This document shows positions 29,062-38,482 of a DNA stretch of 64,000 nt, in pieces. Source of the stretch: Ramlibacter sp. (GTDB lineage: Bacteria > Pseudomonadota > Gammaproteobacteria > Burkholderiales > Burkholderiaceae_C); NCBI GenBank assembly GCA_030695945.1, contig JAUYOG010000064.1, positions 103,869-167,868 on the forward strand, in the 5' to 3' direction. The position numbers were made by a program, and so were the translations under genes. Within the stretch, counting starts at the first letter, position 1; each line of letters opens with the position of its first letter. Below the pieces are notes generated by a model. That model ran no database searches, was not told the DNA's origin, and was given only the letters and a program-made list of their open reading frames with translations.

Positions 29062-29096
29062 ATCTGTTCAAGGCACTTTGAAATCGTGCAGCGATT

Positions 29097-29561
29097 TCAG
29101 AGTGAAGGACCGGACGGCTGTTCTTCTCCGCCGGGCCAGTCGCGGATGTAGGCCTTGAGCATGCGGTTCTCGAAGTTCTGGCTGTCGACCACCGCCTTGG
29201 CGACGTCGTAGAAGCTGATCACCCCCATCAGCATCCTGCGGTCCATGACCGGCATGTAGCGCGCGTGGCGGTCGAGCATCATCCGGCGGATTTCGTCCAG
29301 CTCGGTCTCGGAGGTGCATGTGACGGGATGGTCGTCCATGGCCGTGCGTACCAGCGCATTGCCCACGGCGCCGCCGTTCTTGACGATGCACAGGATCACC
29401 TCGCGGAAGGTGAGCATGCCGGCCAGCTCGCCATGGTCCATCACGACCAGCGAACCGATGTCCTTCTCGGCCATCACGTTGATGGCGGTGGCCAGGGGCT
29501 CGTCGGGTGTAACCGTGTACAAGGTGTTGCCCTTGACGCGCAGGATGTCGCTGACTTTCAT
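29097..29561 (-). CDS. tandem CBS-domain protein
   Basis: A 154-residue protein made of two CBS domains (about 8-60 and 73-128), which bind adenosyl ligands such as AMP, ATP or NAD. The start ATG at 29561 has GAGGAGA upstream; a 33-residue extension in the same frame has no support. Motifs include NVMAEKDIGSLVVMDHGELAGMLTFREV and MLDRHARYMPVMDRRMLMGVISFYDV. The stand-alone two-CBS layout is often linked to stress or energy sensing, but no partner is apparent here. Confidence 0.88.
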   Translation of the reverse strand: MKVSDILRVKGNTLYTVTPDEPLATAINVMAEKDIGSLVVMDHGELAGMLTFREVILCIVKNGGAVGNALVRTAMDDHPVTCTSETELDEIRRMMLDRHARYMPVMDRRMLMGVISFYDVAKAVVDSQNFENRMLKAYIRDWPGGEEQPSGPSL

Positions 29562-29693
29562 CGCCGTCTCCTCGAGTGATGCCGCGGTAACCCGCCGGTG
29601 GGAACAATATAGCCCACAATCACGGGCAGTTCCATAGAGTCCGTTCTTCGAGGAGACCATGAACTTTCACGCCCACAACGAGGAGGCATAGCA

Positions 29694-30989
29694 ATGCCCG
29701 GTTACTCCGATCCCGGCTTCGACACCCTGGCCCTGCACGCCGGCGCGGCCCCCGACCCGGCGACCGGCGCGCGCGCCGTGCCGATCCACCTGACCACATC
29801 GTTCGTGTTCGAGTCCAGCGACCACGCGGCCGCCCTCTTCAACCTCGAGCGATCGGGCCACGTCTATTCGCGCATCAGCAACCCGACCAACGCGGTGTTC
29901 GAGCAGCGGATGGCGGCGCTCGAAGGCGGCATCGGCGCCATCTCCACCGCCAGCGGCCAGGCCGCCCTGCACCTGAGCATCGCGACGCTCATGGGCGCGG
30001 GCTCGCACATCGTCGCGAGCACGGCGCTCTACGGCGGCTCCCAGAACCTGCTGCACTACACGATGCGGCGCTTCGGCATCGCAACGACCTTCGTCAAGCC
30101 CGGCGACCTGGACGGGTGGCGTGCCGCGATCCGGCCCGACACCAGGCTGCTGTTCGGCGAAACGGTGGGCAACCCCGGGCTGCACGTGCTGGACGTGCCC
30201 GAGGTGGCCGCCATCGCGCACGAGGCAGGGGTGCCGCTGCTCGTGGATTCGACTTTTACGACGCCTTACCTGATGCGGCCCTTCGCCCTCGGGGCCGACC
30301 TCGTGTACCACTCGGCCACCAAGTTCCTCTCCGGCCACGGCACCGTGATTGGCGGCGTGGTGGTCGATGGCGGCAGCTTCGACTGGGAGAAGTCCGGCAA
30401 ATTCGCCGAGCTGTCGGCGCCGTACGACGGCTTCCACAACATGGTGTTCACCGAGGAGTCGACAGTGGGCGCGTTCCTGCTGCGCGCGCGCCGCGAAGGC
30501 CTGCGCGACTTCGGCGCCTGCATGAGCCCGCACACGGCGTGGCTCATCCTGCAGGGCATCGAGACGCTGCCGCTGCGAATGGAAAGGCACATGGCCAACA
30601 CCCGCAAGGTCGTGGAGTTCCTCGCAGCCCATCCGTTCGTCGTCCGCGTGGGCCACCCGATGCTGGAATCGCACCCCAGCCACGCGCTCGCGCAGAAGCT
30701 GCTCCCGAAAGGCGCGGGCTCGGTCTTCAGTTTCGACATCAGGGGCAACCGCGAGCAGGGCAAGAAGTTCATCGAAACGCTCAAGGTGTTCAGCCACCTG
30801 GCCAACGTCGGCGACTGCCGCTCGCTCGTGATCCATCCGGCGAGCACCACCCACTTCCGCATGACCGACGAAGCCCTCGCGGCCGGCGGCATCGGCCAAG
30901 GCACTATCCGCCTGTCGATCGGGCTGGAAGACCCGGACGACCTCATCGACGACCTGAAGCGCGCGCTCAAGGCCGCCGAGAAGGCTTGA
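29694..30989 (+). CDS. metY: O-acetylhomoserine sulfhydrylase (MetY-type)
   Basis: A 431-residue PLP enzyme of the Cys/Met metabolism family that makes homocysteine from O-acetylhomoserine and sulfide. The length and the N-terminus FDTLALHAGAAPDPATGARAVPIHLTTSFVFES fit MetY rather than the shorter MetZ. The substrate-loop motif is YSRISNPTNAVFEQRMAALEGG, and the cofactor lysine is Lys210 in HSATKFLSGHG. GAGGAGG precedes the ATG. An alpha/beta hydrolase and a P450 follow closely in the same direction; whether they share its transcript is not known. Confidence 0.92.
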   Translation: MPGYSDPGFDTLALHAGAAPDPATGARAVPIHLTTSFVFESSDHAAALFNLERSGHVYSRISNPTNAVFEQRMAALEGGIGAISTASGQAALHLSIATLMGAGSHIVASTALYGGSQNLLHYTMRRFGIATTFVKPGDLDGWRAAIRPDTRLLFGETVGNPGLHVLDVPEVAAIAHEAGVPLLVDSTFTTPYLMRPFALGADLVYHSATKFLSGHGTVIGGVVVDGGSFDWEKSGKFAELSAPYDGFHNMVFTEESTVGAFLLRARREGLRDFGACMSPHTAWLILQGIETLPLRMERHMANTRKVVEFLAAHPFVVRVGHPMLESHPSHALAQKLLPKGAGSVFSFDIRGNREQGKKFIETLKVFSHLANVGDCRSLVIHPASTTHFRMTDEALAAGGIGQGTIRLSIGLEDPDDLIDDLKRALKAAEKA

Positions 30990-30999
30990 AGGAGAAACC

Positions 31000-31818
31000 A
31001 TGTACCTGCAAGTCAACGGCCACGCCACCTACTGCTATACCGGCGGCAAGCCTTTCGATGCCGCCAGGCCGACCGTCGTGTTCATCCACGGCGTGCTCAA
31101 CGACCACAGCGTGTGGATCCTGCAGACGCGTTACCTCGCCCACCATGGCTGGAACGTGCTGGCGGTGGACCTGCCCGGCCATTGCAGGAGCGAAGGCGAG
31201 GCGCCCTCCACGGTCGAGGAGGCGGCCGTTTTCATCGAGGCGCTGCTCGACGCGGCCGGGGTGGCCCGGGCGGCGCTGGTGGGCCACAGCTGGGGCTCGC
31301 TCATTGCGCTGGAGGCGGCTTCGCGCCTGAAGGAAAGGGTCACGCACCTCGTGCTGGTGGGCACCGCTTACCCGATGAAGGTGTCGGCGGCCTTGCTGGA
31401 ATCCTCCCTGAACGACCCGATGAGGGCACTCGAGATGGTCAACGTGTTCTCCCGCAGCACACTGGCCGCGCCGCCATCGGCGCTGGGGCCGGGCACCTGG
31501 GTCTATGGCACGAGCATGGCGCTCGGCCGCCGGGTGCTGGCCTCCAACCCGCGCGTCAACGTGTTCCACCGCGGCTTCAAGGCCTGCGACAGCTACGCGA
31601 ACGGCGAGGCGGCGATCTCGGCGATCACCTGCCCCGTGCTGTTCGTCCTGGGCGCCCTGGACCAGATGACGCAGCCGAAGGCCGCGCAGGCCCTGATCGC
31701 CGCGGCCAAGGAAGGCGGCAAGTCGGTGAAGGTGACAAGCCTGCCGGTGGGCCACCACCAGATGACCGAGACGCCGGATGCCACCCTGTTCGCCATCCGG
31801 GACTTCCTCAAGACATGA
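31000..31818 (+). CDS. alpha/beta hydrolase
   Basis: A 272-residue alpha/beta hydrolase. FIHGVLNDHSVW is the oxyanion strand, GHSWGS (about 94-99) holds the nucleophile Ser, the acid is probably the Asp in LGALDQM, and the His is in VGHHQMTE. AAGGAG lies just before the ATG, ten bases after metY. Its stop overlaps the start of the P450 gene (ATGA), so the two are translated together and may act on the same compound. Substrate unknown. Confidence 0.87.
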   Translation: MYLQVNGHATYCYTGGKPFDAARPTVVFIHGVLNDHSVWILQTRYLAHHGWNVLAVDLPGHCRSEGEAPSTVEEAAVFIEALLDAAGVARAALVGHSWGSLIALEAASRLKERVTHLVLVGTAYPMKVSAALLESSLNDPMRALEMVNVFSRSTLAAPPSALGPGTWVYGTSMALGRRVLASNPRVNVFHRGFKACDSYANGEAAISAITCPVLFVLGALDQMTQPKAAQALIAAAKEGGKSVKVTSLPVGHHQMTETPDATLFAIRDFLKT

Positions 31819-33104
31819 GCGCCCCGTTTCCCGTCACACCGGCGATGGGGCCCGCGCGCGCACGCGAGATCGCCACCGCGTTCGACCTGCGGGCGCTGCC
31901 GGCGGATTTCTACGCCAACCCCTACCCCGTGTATGCGCTGTTGCGGGAGACCGGGCCCGTGAAGCGCATGCCGGACGGCTCGTACTTCCTCACGCGCTAC
32001 GACGACCTGGTGGCCGTGTATCGCGACGCGCAGACCTTCAGTTCCGACAAGAAGGTGGAGTTCACGCCCAAGTACGGCGCCGGCTCGCCCCTGCTTGAGC
32101 ACCACACCACCAGCCTGGTGTTCAACGACCCGCCGCTGCACACCCGCGTGCGCAAACTCATCATGGGGGCGCTCACGCGCCGGGCGATCGCCGGGATGGA
32201 GCCGGGCCTGGTCACGCTGGTGGACAGCCTGCTGGATCGCATCGAGGCCCAGGGCGGCGGCGACCTGATCGAGGACTTCGCCTCGGCGATCCCGGTGGAG
32301 ATCATCGGCAACCTGCTTGGCGTTCCTCACGAGGACCGGGGCCCGCTGCGCGGCTGGTCGCTGGCCATCCTCGGGGCGCTCGAACCGAAGCTCACGCCCG
32401 CGCAGGAAGCGTTGGGCAATCGCAGCGTCTCGGAGTTCACGGCCTACCTGAAAGACCTCGTCGCGCACCGGCGCGCGCACCCCGGCGATCCGGAGCACGA
32501 CGTGCTGACGCGCCTGATCCAGGGCGAAAGCGCCGGCGAGCGCCTGGGCGAGTCCGAGCTGCTCCAGAACTGCGTCTTCATCCTCAATGCCGGCCATGAG
32601 ACGACGACAAACCTGATCGGCAATGCACTGGTGGCATTGCAGGAATGGCCCGGCGAGAAGGCCGCGCTGCTGGAGCGGATGTCGCGGCTTGCAGCCGATG
32701 CGACCGAGCTGGAAGCCGACCTCAGCCTGGCGGTGGACGAGTTCCTGCGATTCGAATCGTCGAACCAGCTCGGCAACCGGCGCGCGGTGCGCGGCTGCAG
32801 TGTGGGGGGCGTGGCGCTGGAGGAAGGCGCCCTCGTCACGCTGTGCATCGGCGCGGCCAACCGCGACCCCGCGCAGTTCGCCGACCCGGACCGGCTGGAC
32901 CTGCGCCGCGAGAACAACCGCCACCTGGCGTTCGGCTTCGGCATCCACCAGTGCGCGGGACTGAGCCTGGCGCGGCTCGAAGGCCGCATTGCGATCGGCC
33001 GCTTCCTCCAGCGGTTCCCGGCTTACCGGCTCACCGCGGCGCCCGTGCGCGGCGGCCGCGCGCGCTTTCGGGGCTTCTTGCATGCCCCCTTCGCCCTCGC
33101 CTAG
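31815..33104 (+). CDS. cytochrome P450
   Basis: A 429-residue soluble bacterial class I P450. The I-helix oxygen-activation motif is AGHETT (259-264). The K-helix ExxR is EFLR (309-312). The heme loop is FGFGIHQCAG with Cys380 as the thiolate ligand. FNDPPLHTRVRKL (103-115) is the C-helix segment. No ferredoxin or ferredoxin reductase gene is nearby, so redox partners must be encoded elsewhere. It is coupled to the alpha/beta hydrolase by a 4-base overlap. No specific P450 family can be named from the sequence alone. Confidence 0.94.
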   Translation: MSAPFPVTPAMGPARAREIATAFDLRALPADFYANPYPVYALLRETGPVKRMPDGSYFLTRYDDLVAVYRDAQTFSSDKKVEFTPKYGAGSPLLEHHTTSLVFNDPPLHTRVRKLIMGALTRRAIAGMEPGLVTLVDSLLDRIEAQGGGDLIEDFASAIPVEIIGNLLGVPHEDRGPLRGWSLAILGALEPKLTPAQEALGNRSVSEFTAYLKDLVAHRRAHPGDPEHDVLTRLIQGESAGERLGESELLQNCVFILNAGHETTTNLIGNALVALQEWPGEKAALLERMSRLAADATELEADLSLAVDEFLRFESSNQLGNRRAVRGCSVGGVALEEGALVTLCIGAANRDPAQFADPDRLDLRRENNRHLAFGFGIHQCAGLSLARLEGRIAIGRFLQRFPAYRLTAAPVRGGRARFRGFLHAPFALA

Positions 33105-33129
33105 ACTTGCCGCAAACCAGGAGCACGCC

Positions 33130-33465
33130 ATGGAGACAACCGCCACCGGCCCGGCCACCGATCCGCGCGCCTTCACCAGCTTCGCGCAGTTCTACCCGTT
33201 CTACCTCACGGAGCACAGCAACGTGACCTGCCGCCGCCTGCATTTCGCAGGCTCCACCCTCGCATTGGCGTGCCTCGTCATGCTGGTCGCCACGGGCAAC
33301 GCATGGTGGCTCCTGGCGGGACTCCTGTGCGGCTACGGTTTCGCATGGGTGGGCCACTTCGTCTTCGAGAAAAACAGGCCCGCCAGTTTCAAGCGCCCGC
33401 TCTACAGCTTCATGGGCGACTGGGTGATGTACAAGGACATCTGGACCGGCAAGGTCCGGATCTAG
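33130..33465 (+). CDS. Mpo1-like (DUF962) membrane protein
   Basis: A 111-residue protein with two hydrophobic segments (about 46-63 and 66-80). The conserved histidines are in LTEHSNVTCRRLHFAGS and WVGHFVFEKNRPASF, the pattern of the Mpo1/YGL010w group. The fungal member is an iron-dependent dioxygenase of 2-hydroxy fatty acids; a similar reaction here is possible but unproved. CAGGAG precedes the ATG at 33130. It follows the P450 by 25 bases. Confidence 0.85.
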   Translation: METTATGPATDPRAFTSFAQFYPFYLTEHSNVTCRRLHFAGSTLALACLVMLVATGNAWWLLAGLLCGYGFAWVGHFVFEKNRPASFKRPLYSFMGDWVMYKDIWTGKVRI

Positions 33466-33511
33466 GGCTGGAACAGGCGCCGCGGCGGGGCGGACGCCCG
33501 GTGATCTGCGT

Positions 33512-34738
33512 CTAGACGACATCCTTCAGGTACACGGCTGACAGCCGCCCACTCTGCCAGAGCTTGGCCGTCGCCTCCGAATGCGGCAGCAACAGGTGGC
33601 GCATGAGCGGCTCCAGCGCCGTCGATCCCGCATCCGCCAGCAGGATGTAACGCGTGCCTTCCTCATCGTCCACCTCGTTGACGCGGCCGATCCAGTCCAG
33701 CGACACCAGGGTTTCGAGCACCGGCTCGAGCTGCAGCGAGTCGACCTCCAGGGCCTGCGCGAGTTCCTCCGCGCTCAGGCCACGCCGGGCGGAACTGCGG
33801 GCGCGATGCAGGTGCTGCAGCACTTCCAGCGCCAACTGGAATTGCCAGCCATGCCCGGCAGCGCGCCGGCGCGTGCCGGCCACCAGGCTCGGAAGGTAGG
33901 CCGCGATCACGGCCCCGAGCAGCGCGATGACCCACACGACGTAGATCCAGACGAGCAGGATGGGCAGCGTCGCGAAGGCGCCGTACACCGCCGAATAGGC
34001 AGGCACCTTGCCGATGTACAGGGCCAGCAACTGCCTTGCCACTTCGATGCCCGTCGCCGCGAAGAGCGCCCCGGCCCAGGCGTGGCTGCGCCGCACGGGC
34101 GTGTTCGGTACGTAGCGGTACAGCGCCGCGAGGCCCGCGGCGAGCAGGAGGAACTCGACGACGTCCAGCAACACCTTCACGGTTCCCGGCATGCCTGCTA
34201 CGAGGCCGCGCGAGGCCGACAGCACGTACGAGCTCATGCTCAGGGAGGCACCCAGGAGCAACGGCCCCAATGTCATCACCGCCCAGTACACCAGCACACG
34301 CTGGCCGAGCGGGCGCGGGCGCTTCACGCGCCAGATGCCGTTGAGCGTCTTGTCGATGGTCAGGACCAGCGCGAGGGCGGTGACGAACAGCGCGGCGAGG
34401 CCGACCGCGCCCAGGCGGCTGGCCTTGCCGGCGAACTGGTTGAGGTAGCCGAGCACCTGCCGGGCGATGGAATCGGGGATCAGGCTCTGCACCAGCCAGG
34501 CCTGCAGCGCGTCCTGCAGCTTGCCGAACATCGGGAAGGCAGTGAACACCGCCAAGGCTACCGTGAAGAACGGCACCAGCGCCATCGTGGTGGTGAAGGT
34601 GAGGCTGCTCGCCGTCAGGCCCAGGCGGTCCTCGCGGAAGCGCTCGCCCAGCGTCAAAGCGGTGGACTTCCACGGAAAACGGGAGAGGTCCTCGAGAAGT
34701 TGCCGGGCGTCCATCGCCGCTATGATGCCATCGCCCAT
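33512..34738 (-). CDS. YihY/virulence-factor BrkB family membrane protein
   Basis: About 408 residues with six membrane segments in the first 290 and a cytoplasmic winged-helix-like C-terminal part (ARRGLSAEELAQALEVDSLQLEPVLETLVSLDWIGRVNE). Landmarks are SLTFTTTMALVPFFTVALAVF, LAGSLSMSSYV-like GASLSMSSYVLS and YRYVPNTPVRRSHAWAGALFAATGIE. Two starts are possible: the ATG at 34738 with GGGAG upstream, or the ATG at 34714 (MDARQLLEDLSRF) without one. The first overlaps head-to-head with the DUF2069 gene start. Older annotations call this family RNase BN, which is not supported. Confidence 0.88.
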   Translation of the reverse strand: MGDGIIAAMDARQLLEDLSRFPWKSTALTLGERFREDRLGLTASSLTFTTTMALVPFFTVALAVFTAFPMFGKLQDALQAWLVQSLIPDSIARQVLGYLNQFAGKASRLGAVGLAALFVTALALVLTIDKTLNGIWRVKRPRPLGQRVLVYWAVMTLGPLLLGASLSMSSYVLSASRGLVAGMPGTVKVLLDVVEFLLLAAGLAALYRYVPNTPVRRSHAWAGALFAATGIEVARQLLALYIGKVPAYSAVYGAFATLPILLVWIYVVWVIALLGAVIAAYLPSLVAGTRRRAAGHGWQFQLALEVLQHLHRARSSARRGLSAEELAQALEVDSLQLEPVLETLVSLDWIGRVNEVDDEEGTRYILLADAGSTALEPLMRHLLLPHSEATAKLWQSGRLSAVYLKDVV

Positions 34739-35123
34739 GCAAGCTCCCGATTCCACGCTCGCCGCACCCTCCGGCACTGTCGCCTTCACGCGCTGGCTGG
34801 CCGTGGGCAGCCTGCTCGGGCTCATCCTGCTCGGGCTCGCCTGGGAGCTGTGGCTCGCGCCGCTGCGCCCGGGCGGGTCCTGGCTGGTGCTCAAGGTGCT
34901 GCCGCTTTGCCTGCCGCTGGCCGGGCTGCTGCGCCACCGCATGTACACCTACAGGTGGGTCAGCCTGATGGTGTGGCTCTATTTCACCGAAGGCGTGGTG
35001 CGGGCATACCGCCGGCCACCGATGGAAACCGCACTCGCGCTGGCGGAAGTCGCGTTGTGCGTGGCATTGTTCGTGGCGTGCGTCCTGCACGTGAAGTTAC
35101 GGCTTCGAAAGGCCAAGGCATGA
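34737..35123 (+). CDS. DUF2069 membrane protein
   Basis: A 128-residue protein with about four hydrophobic segments, including FTRWLAVGSLLGLILLGLAWELWL and YRWVSLMVWLYFTEGVVRAYRRPP, typical of DUF2069. There is no ribosome-binding site: a TATGAT box at 34721-34726 ends only ten bases before the ATG, which suggests a leaderless mRNA. The start overlaps head-to-head with the YihY-like gene, and the stop overlaps the next start (ATGA). Function unknown. Confidence 0.85.
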   Translation: MQAPDSTLAAPSGTVAFTRWLAVGSLLGLILLGLAWELWLAPLRPGGSWLVLKVLPLCLPLAGLLRHRMYTYRWVSLMVWLYFTEGVVRAYRRPPMETALALAEVALCVALFVACVLHVKLRLRKAKA

Positions 35124-36532
35124 ATCCACTCATCGCGCAGCTGAAGGCGGCTGTCGGCGACAACAACGTGTTGACCGGGGACGGCCTGGGCGCCTTCGAA
35201 GAGGATTGGCGCAAGCGCTCGCACGGCAAGGCCCTGGCCGTCGTGCGACCGGCGACGACTGCCGAAGTCGCGCAGGTGGTGGCTGCCTGCGCGGCGGCGG
35301 GCACTTCCATCGTTCCGCAAGGCGGCAACACCGGCCTGGTGGTGGGCTCGACCCCGGATGGATCGGGAAGCCAGGTCGTCCTGAGCCTGCAGCGCATGAA
35401 CGCGGTGCGCGCAGTCGACGCCGCCAACATGACCATCACGGTGGAGGCAGGCTGCATCCTGCAGGTGGCGCAGGAAGCCGCGCAGCGGGCGGGCTACCTC
35501 TTCCCGCTCAGCCTCGCCGCGGAGGGCAGCTGCACCATCGGCGGCAACCTGGGCACCAACGCCGGCGGCACGCAGGTGGTTCGCTACGGCAATGCGCGCG
35601 ACCTGTGCCTCGGGCTCGAGGTAGTGACCGCGCAAGGCGAGATCTGGGACGGCCTCACGGGACTGCGCAAGGACAACACGGGCTACGACCTGCGCGACCT
35701 GTTCGTGGGCAGCGAGGGCACGCTGGGTGTCATCACGGCGGCCACGATGAAGCTGTATCCCCTGCCGGCGGCCACGCTCACGGCCTGGGCGGCCGTGCCC
35801 TCGATGGACGACGCCGTGATGCTGCTCGGCATGGCGCACAAGCACCTGGGGGCGGGACTTACCGGTTTCGAGGTGATGGGGCAGTTCCCCTTGAGCCTGG
35901 TGGCGCGGCACTTCCCGCAGATGCGCGTCCCGCTCTACGAGCAAAGCCCATTCTGCGTCCTGCTGGAGAACTCGGACAGCGAGTCCGAGCTGCACGCCCG
36001 CACGCAGTTCGAGCGCCTGCTGGAAACGGCGCTGGAGGAAGGCTGCGTGACCGATGCCGTCGTCGCGGAGAACCTCGCGCAGGCCCACCAGCTGTGGCAC
36101 ATCCGCGAAACGATCCCGCTGGCGCAGGTCGAAGAGGGCCTGAACATCAAGCACGACATTTCCATTCCCATTTCGGCGATTCCCCGCTTCTGCGAGGCGA
36201 CCGATGCATTGCTGAGGGAGGCCATCCCGGGGGTGCGGCTGGTCAACTTCGGCCACCTCGGCGACGGCAACCTGCACTACAACGTGCAGGCCCCGGTGGG
36301 GTTCGACCCGGCGGCGTTCCTGCGCGAGCAGGAGGAGCACGTGAACAAGCTGGTGTATGAGTCGGTGCGCGGCTTCGGCGGATCGATCTCCGCCGAGCAC
36401 GGTGTCGGCAGCCTGAAGCTTCACGAGCTCGAGGAGCACAAATCGCCCGTGGCGCTGGGCATGATGCGCGCCATCAAGCGGGCGCTGGACCCGCGCAACA
36501 TCATGAACCCGGGCCGGGTGGTGCGGCCTTGA
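35120..36532 (+). CDS. FAD-binding oxidase, D-2-hydroxyacid dehydrogenase type
   Basis: A 470-residue flavoprotein of the vanillyl-alcohol-oxidase/GlcD fold. The FAD-binding domain is at about 40-215: [34 protein letters not shown], then [32 protein letters not shown] and [21 protein letters not shown]. The C-terminal cap has the metal and substrate motif [15 protein letters not shown] and the end [14 protein letters not shown]. This pattern is shared by D-2-hydroxyglutarate and D-lactate dehydrogenases; the choice between them is open. Start coupled to DUF2069. Confidence 0.9.
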   Translation: MNPLIAQLKAAVGDNNVLTGDGLGAFEEDWRKRSHGKALAVVRPATTAEVAQVVAACAAAGTSIVPQGGNTGLVVGSTPDGSGSQVVLSLQRMNAVRAVDAANMTITVEAGCILQVAQEAAQRAGYLFPLSLAAEGSCTIGGNLGTNAGGTQVVRYGNARDLCLGLEVVTAQGEIWDGLTGLRKDNTGYDLRDLFVGSEGTLGVITAATMKLYPLPAATLTAWAAVPSMDDAVMLLGMAHKHLGAGLTGFEVMGQFPLSLVARHFPQMRVPLYEQSPFCVLLENSDSESELHARTQFERLLETALEEGCVTDAVVAENLAQAHQLWHIRETIPLAQVEEGLNIKHDISIPISAIPRFCEATDALLREAIPGVRLVNFGHLGDGNLHYNVQAPVGFDPAAFLREQEEHVNKLVYESVRGFGGSISAEHGVGSLKLHELEEHKSPVALGMMRAIKRALDPRNIMNPGRVVRP

Positions 36533-36566
36533 CGGCCGGTCTTGGCAGCTTGCGCATAATCGCACC

Positions 36567-37385
36567 ATGACCGCCGCATCGCGCCCCGTCCGCTCGCAGT
36601 ACGAAGACTTCATGCGCCACGTGTACGCGCATGGCACGCCGAAGACCGACCGTACCGGCACCGGCACGCGCAGCGTGTTCGGCTACCAGATGCGGTTCGA
36701 CCTCGCCGAGGGGTTTCCGCTGGTGACGACCAAGAAGGTGCACCTGAAGTCCATCATCCACGAGCTGCTGTGGTTCCTGGAAGGCTCCAGCGACAACAAC
36801 CGCCTGCGCGAGCGCGGCGTCACGATCTGGGACGAATGGGCGAAGCCCGACGGCGACCTGGGCCCGGTGTACGGCGTGCAGTGGCGCAGCTGGCCCACGC
36901 CCGACGGCGGCCACATCGACCAGATCGCCGAGGCGGTGAAGACCATCAAGGCCAACCCCGACTCGCGCCGCATCATCGTCAGCGCCTGGAACGTCGCCGA
37001 CATCCCGAAGATGGCCCTCGCGCCCTGCCACGCCTTCTTCCAGTTCTACGTGGCCGATGGCAAGCTCTCGTGCCAGCTGTACCAGCGCAGCGCCGACATC
37101 TTCCTGGGCGTGCCGTTCAACATCGCGAGCTACGCGCTGCTCACGCACATGTTGGCGCAGCAGTGCGACCTGGGCGTCGGCGACTTCATCTGGACCGGCG
37201 GCGACTGCCACATCTACAGCAACCACCACGAGCAGGTCGAACTGCAGTTGAGCCGCGCGCCGTTCCCCTACCCCGCCCTCCACATCAAGCGCAAGCCCGC
37301 ATCGATCTTCGAGTACGAGTACGAGGATTTCGAGGTGCAGGACTACCAGTGCCACGCGCCGATCAAGGCGCCGGTGGCCGTCTGA
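36567..37385 (+). CDS. thyA: thymidylate synthase
   Basis: A 272-residue enzyme that methylates dUMP with methylenetetrahydrofolate. The catalytic Cys154 is in [31 protein letters not shown] and [22 protein letters not shown] are also invariant-type stretches. A CATAAT box at 36555-36560 lies six bases before the ATG and no Shine-Dalgarno is seen, so the message may be leaderless. folA follows five bases later, forming the usual thyA-folA pair that recycles dihydrofolate. Confidence 0.97.
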   Translation: MTAASRPVRSQYEDFMRHVYAHGTPKTDRTGTGTRSVFGYQMRFDLAEGFPLVTTKKVHLKSIIHELLWFLEGSSDNNRLRERGVTIWDEWAKPDGDLGPVYGVQWRSWPTPDGGHIDQIAEAVKTIKANPDSRRIIVSAWNVADIPKMALAPCHAFFQFYVADGKLSCQLYQRSADIFLGVPFNIASYALLTHMLAQQCDLGVGDFIWTGGDCHIYSNHHEQVELQLSRAPFPYPALHIKRKPASIFEYEYEDFEVQDYQCHAPIKAPVAV

Positions 37386-37389
37386 ACGC

Positions 37390-37887
37390 ATGAAGCTCGG
37401 ATTGATACTGGCGCGTGCGCGCGGCGGCGTGATCGGCAAGGACGGCGTGATGCCGTGGCACCTGCCCGAGGACCTGGCGCATTTCAAGCGGGTGACGCTG
37501 GGCTGCCCGGTGATCATGGGCCGAAAGACCTGGGACTCGCTGCCGGCGAGGTTCCGCCCCCTGCCCGGCCGCGCCAACATCGTGATCACGCGCCAGGCCG
37601 ACTGGCAAGCCGAAGGGGCGACGCGCGCCGCGTCGCTGGCGCAAGCGCTGGCCCTGTGCGGCGACGTGCCCCGGGCCTGGGTGATCGGCGGCGCGCAGAT
37701 CTACGCGCAGGCGTTGGCGATGGCGCATGTCGCGGAAGTCACGGAGATCGATGCGGATTTCGAGGGCGATGCGTTTGCACCGGATTTCGGCGCAGGCTGG
37801 AAGGAAGTCGCTCGCGAGCAGCATCGGCCGGCGGGCGGGCTGGCCTTCAGCTTCGTCACGTACCACAACACACAAGCAGGAGTCTGA
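37390..37887 (+). CDS. folA: dihydrofolate reductase
   Basis: A 165-residue NADPH-dependent enzyme. The substrate-binding acidic residue is in MPWHLPEDLAHFKRVT (the Asp27-like position), with VIMGRKTWDSLP after it and the NADPH motif AWVIGGAQIYAQAL. It regenerates tetrahydrofolate from the dihydrofolate made by the ThyA encoded immediately upstream. Length and motifs are normal, with no sign of a trimethoprim-resistant variant type. Confidence 0.96.
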   Translation: MKLGLILARARGGVIGKDGVMPWHLPEDLAHFKRVTLGCPVIMGRKTWDSLPARFRPLPGRANIVITRQADWQAEGATRAASLAQALALCGDVPRAWVIGGAQIYAQALAMAHVAEVTEIDADFEGDAFAPDFGAGWKEVAREQHRPAGGLAFSFVTYHNTQAGV

Positions 37888-37890
37888 AGG

Positions 37891-38475
37891 ATGTCAGGAG
37901 CGGGATTTCACGTGCACGGGCCGCACGACCACGAGCTGGAGCACGCGGCGCAGCACGCCTCCCACGGCGAAGGCGGCATGATCAACCAGATCGCCGTTTT
38001 CACCGCGATCATTGCCACCGTGGGCGCGATCTTCTCGTACATGGGCGGCGCCACTCAGGCCAATGCGGGCCTCTACAAGAACAACGCGGCGATCAAGAAG
38101 ACGGAAGCGTCCAACCAGTGGAACTATTTCCAGTCGAAGAGCACGAAGCAGTCGCTGGCCGAGGCCTCGCGCGACCTGTCGCCGCCCGACAGGCAGCCAA
38201 CCTACCAGGCCAAGGTGGAGCGTTACGAAAAGGAAAAGAAGGAGATCGAGAGCGAGGCCCGCAAGCTGGAGGCGCAAGCCACCGAGTGGGACAGGAAGAG
38301 CGACGAGCAGATGCACCAGCACCACCGCTGGGCCCAGGCAACCACGGCGCTGCAGGTGTCGATCGCCCTCGCGGCCATCGCGCTGCTGACGAAGAAGAAG
38401 TGGCTGGAGTGGGGCATGTTCGGTGTCGCCGCCATCGGCACCGGCATCGGCGTATTGGCGATCCTGCACATCTGA
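37891..38475 (+). CDS. DUF4337 domain protein
   Basis: A 194-residue protein with an N-terminal His-rich tail (HVHGPHDHELEHAAQHASHGEGG), a hydrophobic segment (NQIAVFTAIIATVGAIFSYMGG), a central coiled-coil-like charged part (YQAKVERYEKEKKEIESEARKLEAQATEWDRK) and two C-terminal membrane segments. This is the DUF4337 architecture. The tail could bind metal. It starts three bases after folA. Function unknown. Confidence 0.85.
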   Translation: MSGAGFHVHGPHDHELEHAAQHASHGEGGMINQIAVFTAIIATVGAIFSYMGGATQANAGLYKNNAAIKKTEASNQWNYFQSKSTKQSLAEASRDLSPPDRQPTYQAKVERYEKEKKEIESEARKLEAQATEWDRKSDEQMHQHHRWAQATTALQVSIALAAIALLTKKKWLEWGMFGVAAIGTGIGVLAILHI

Positions 38476-38482
38476 CGAGCCG

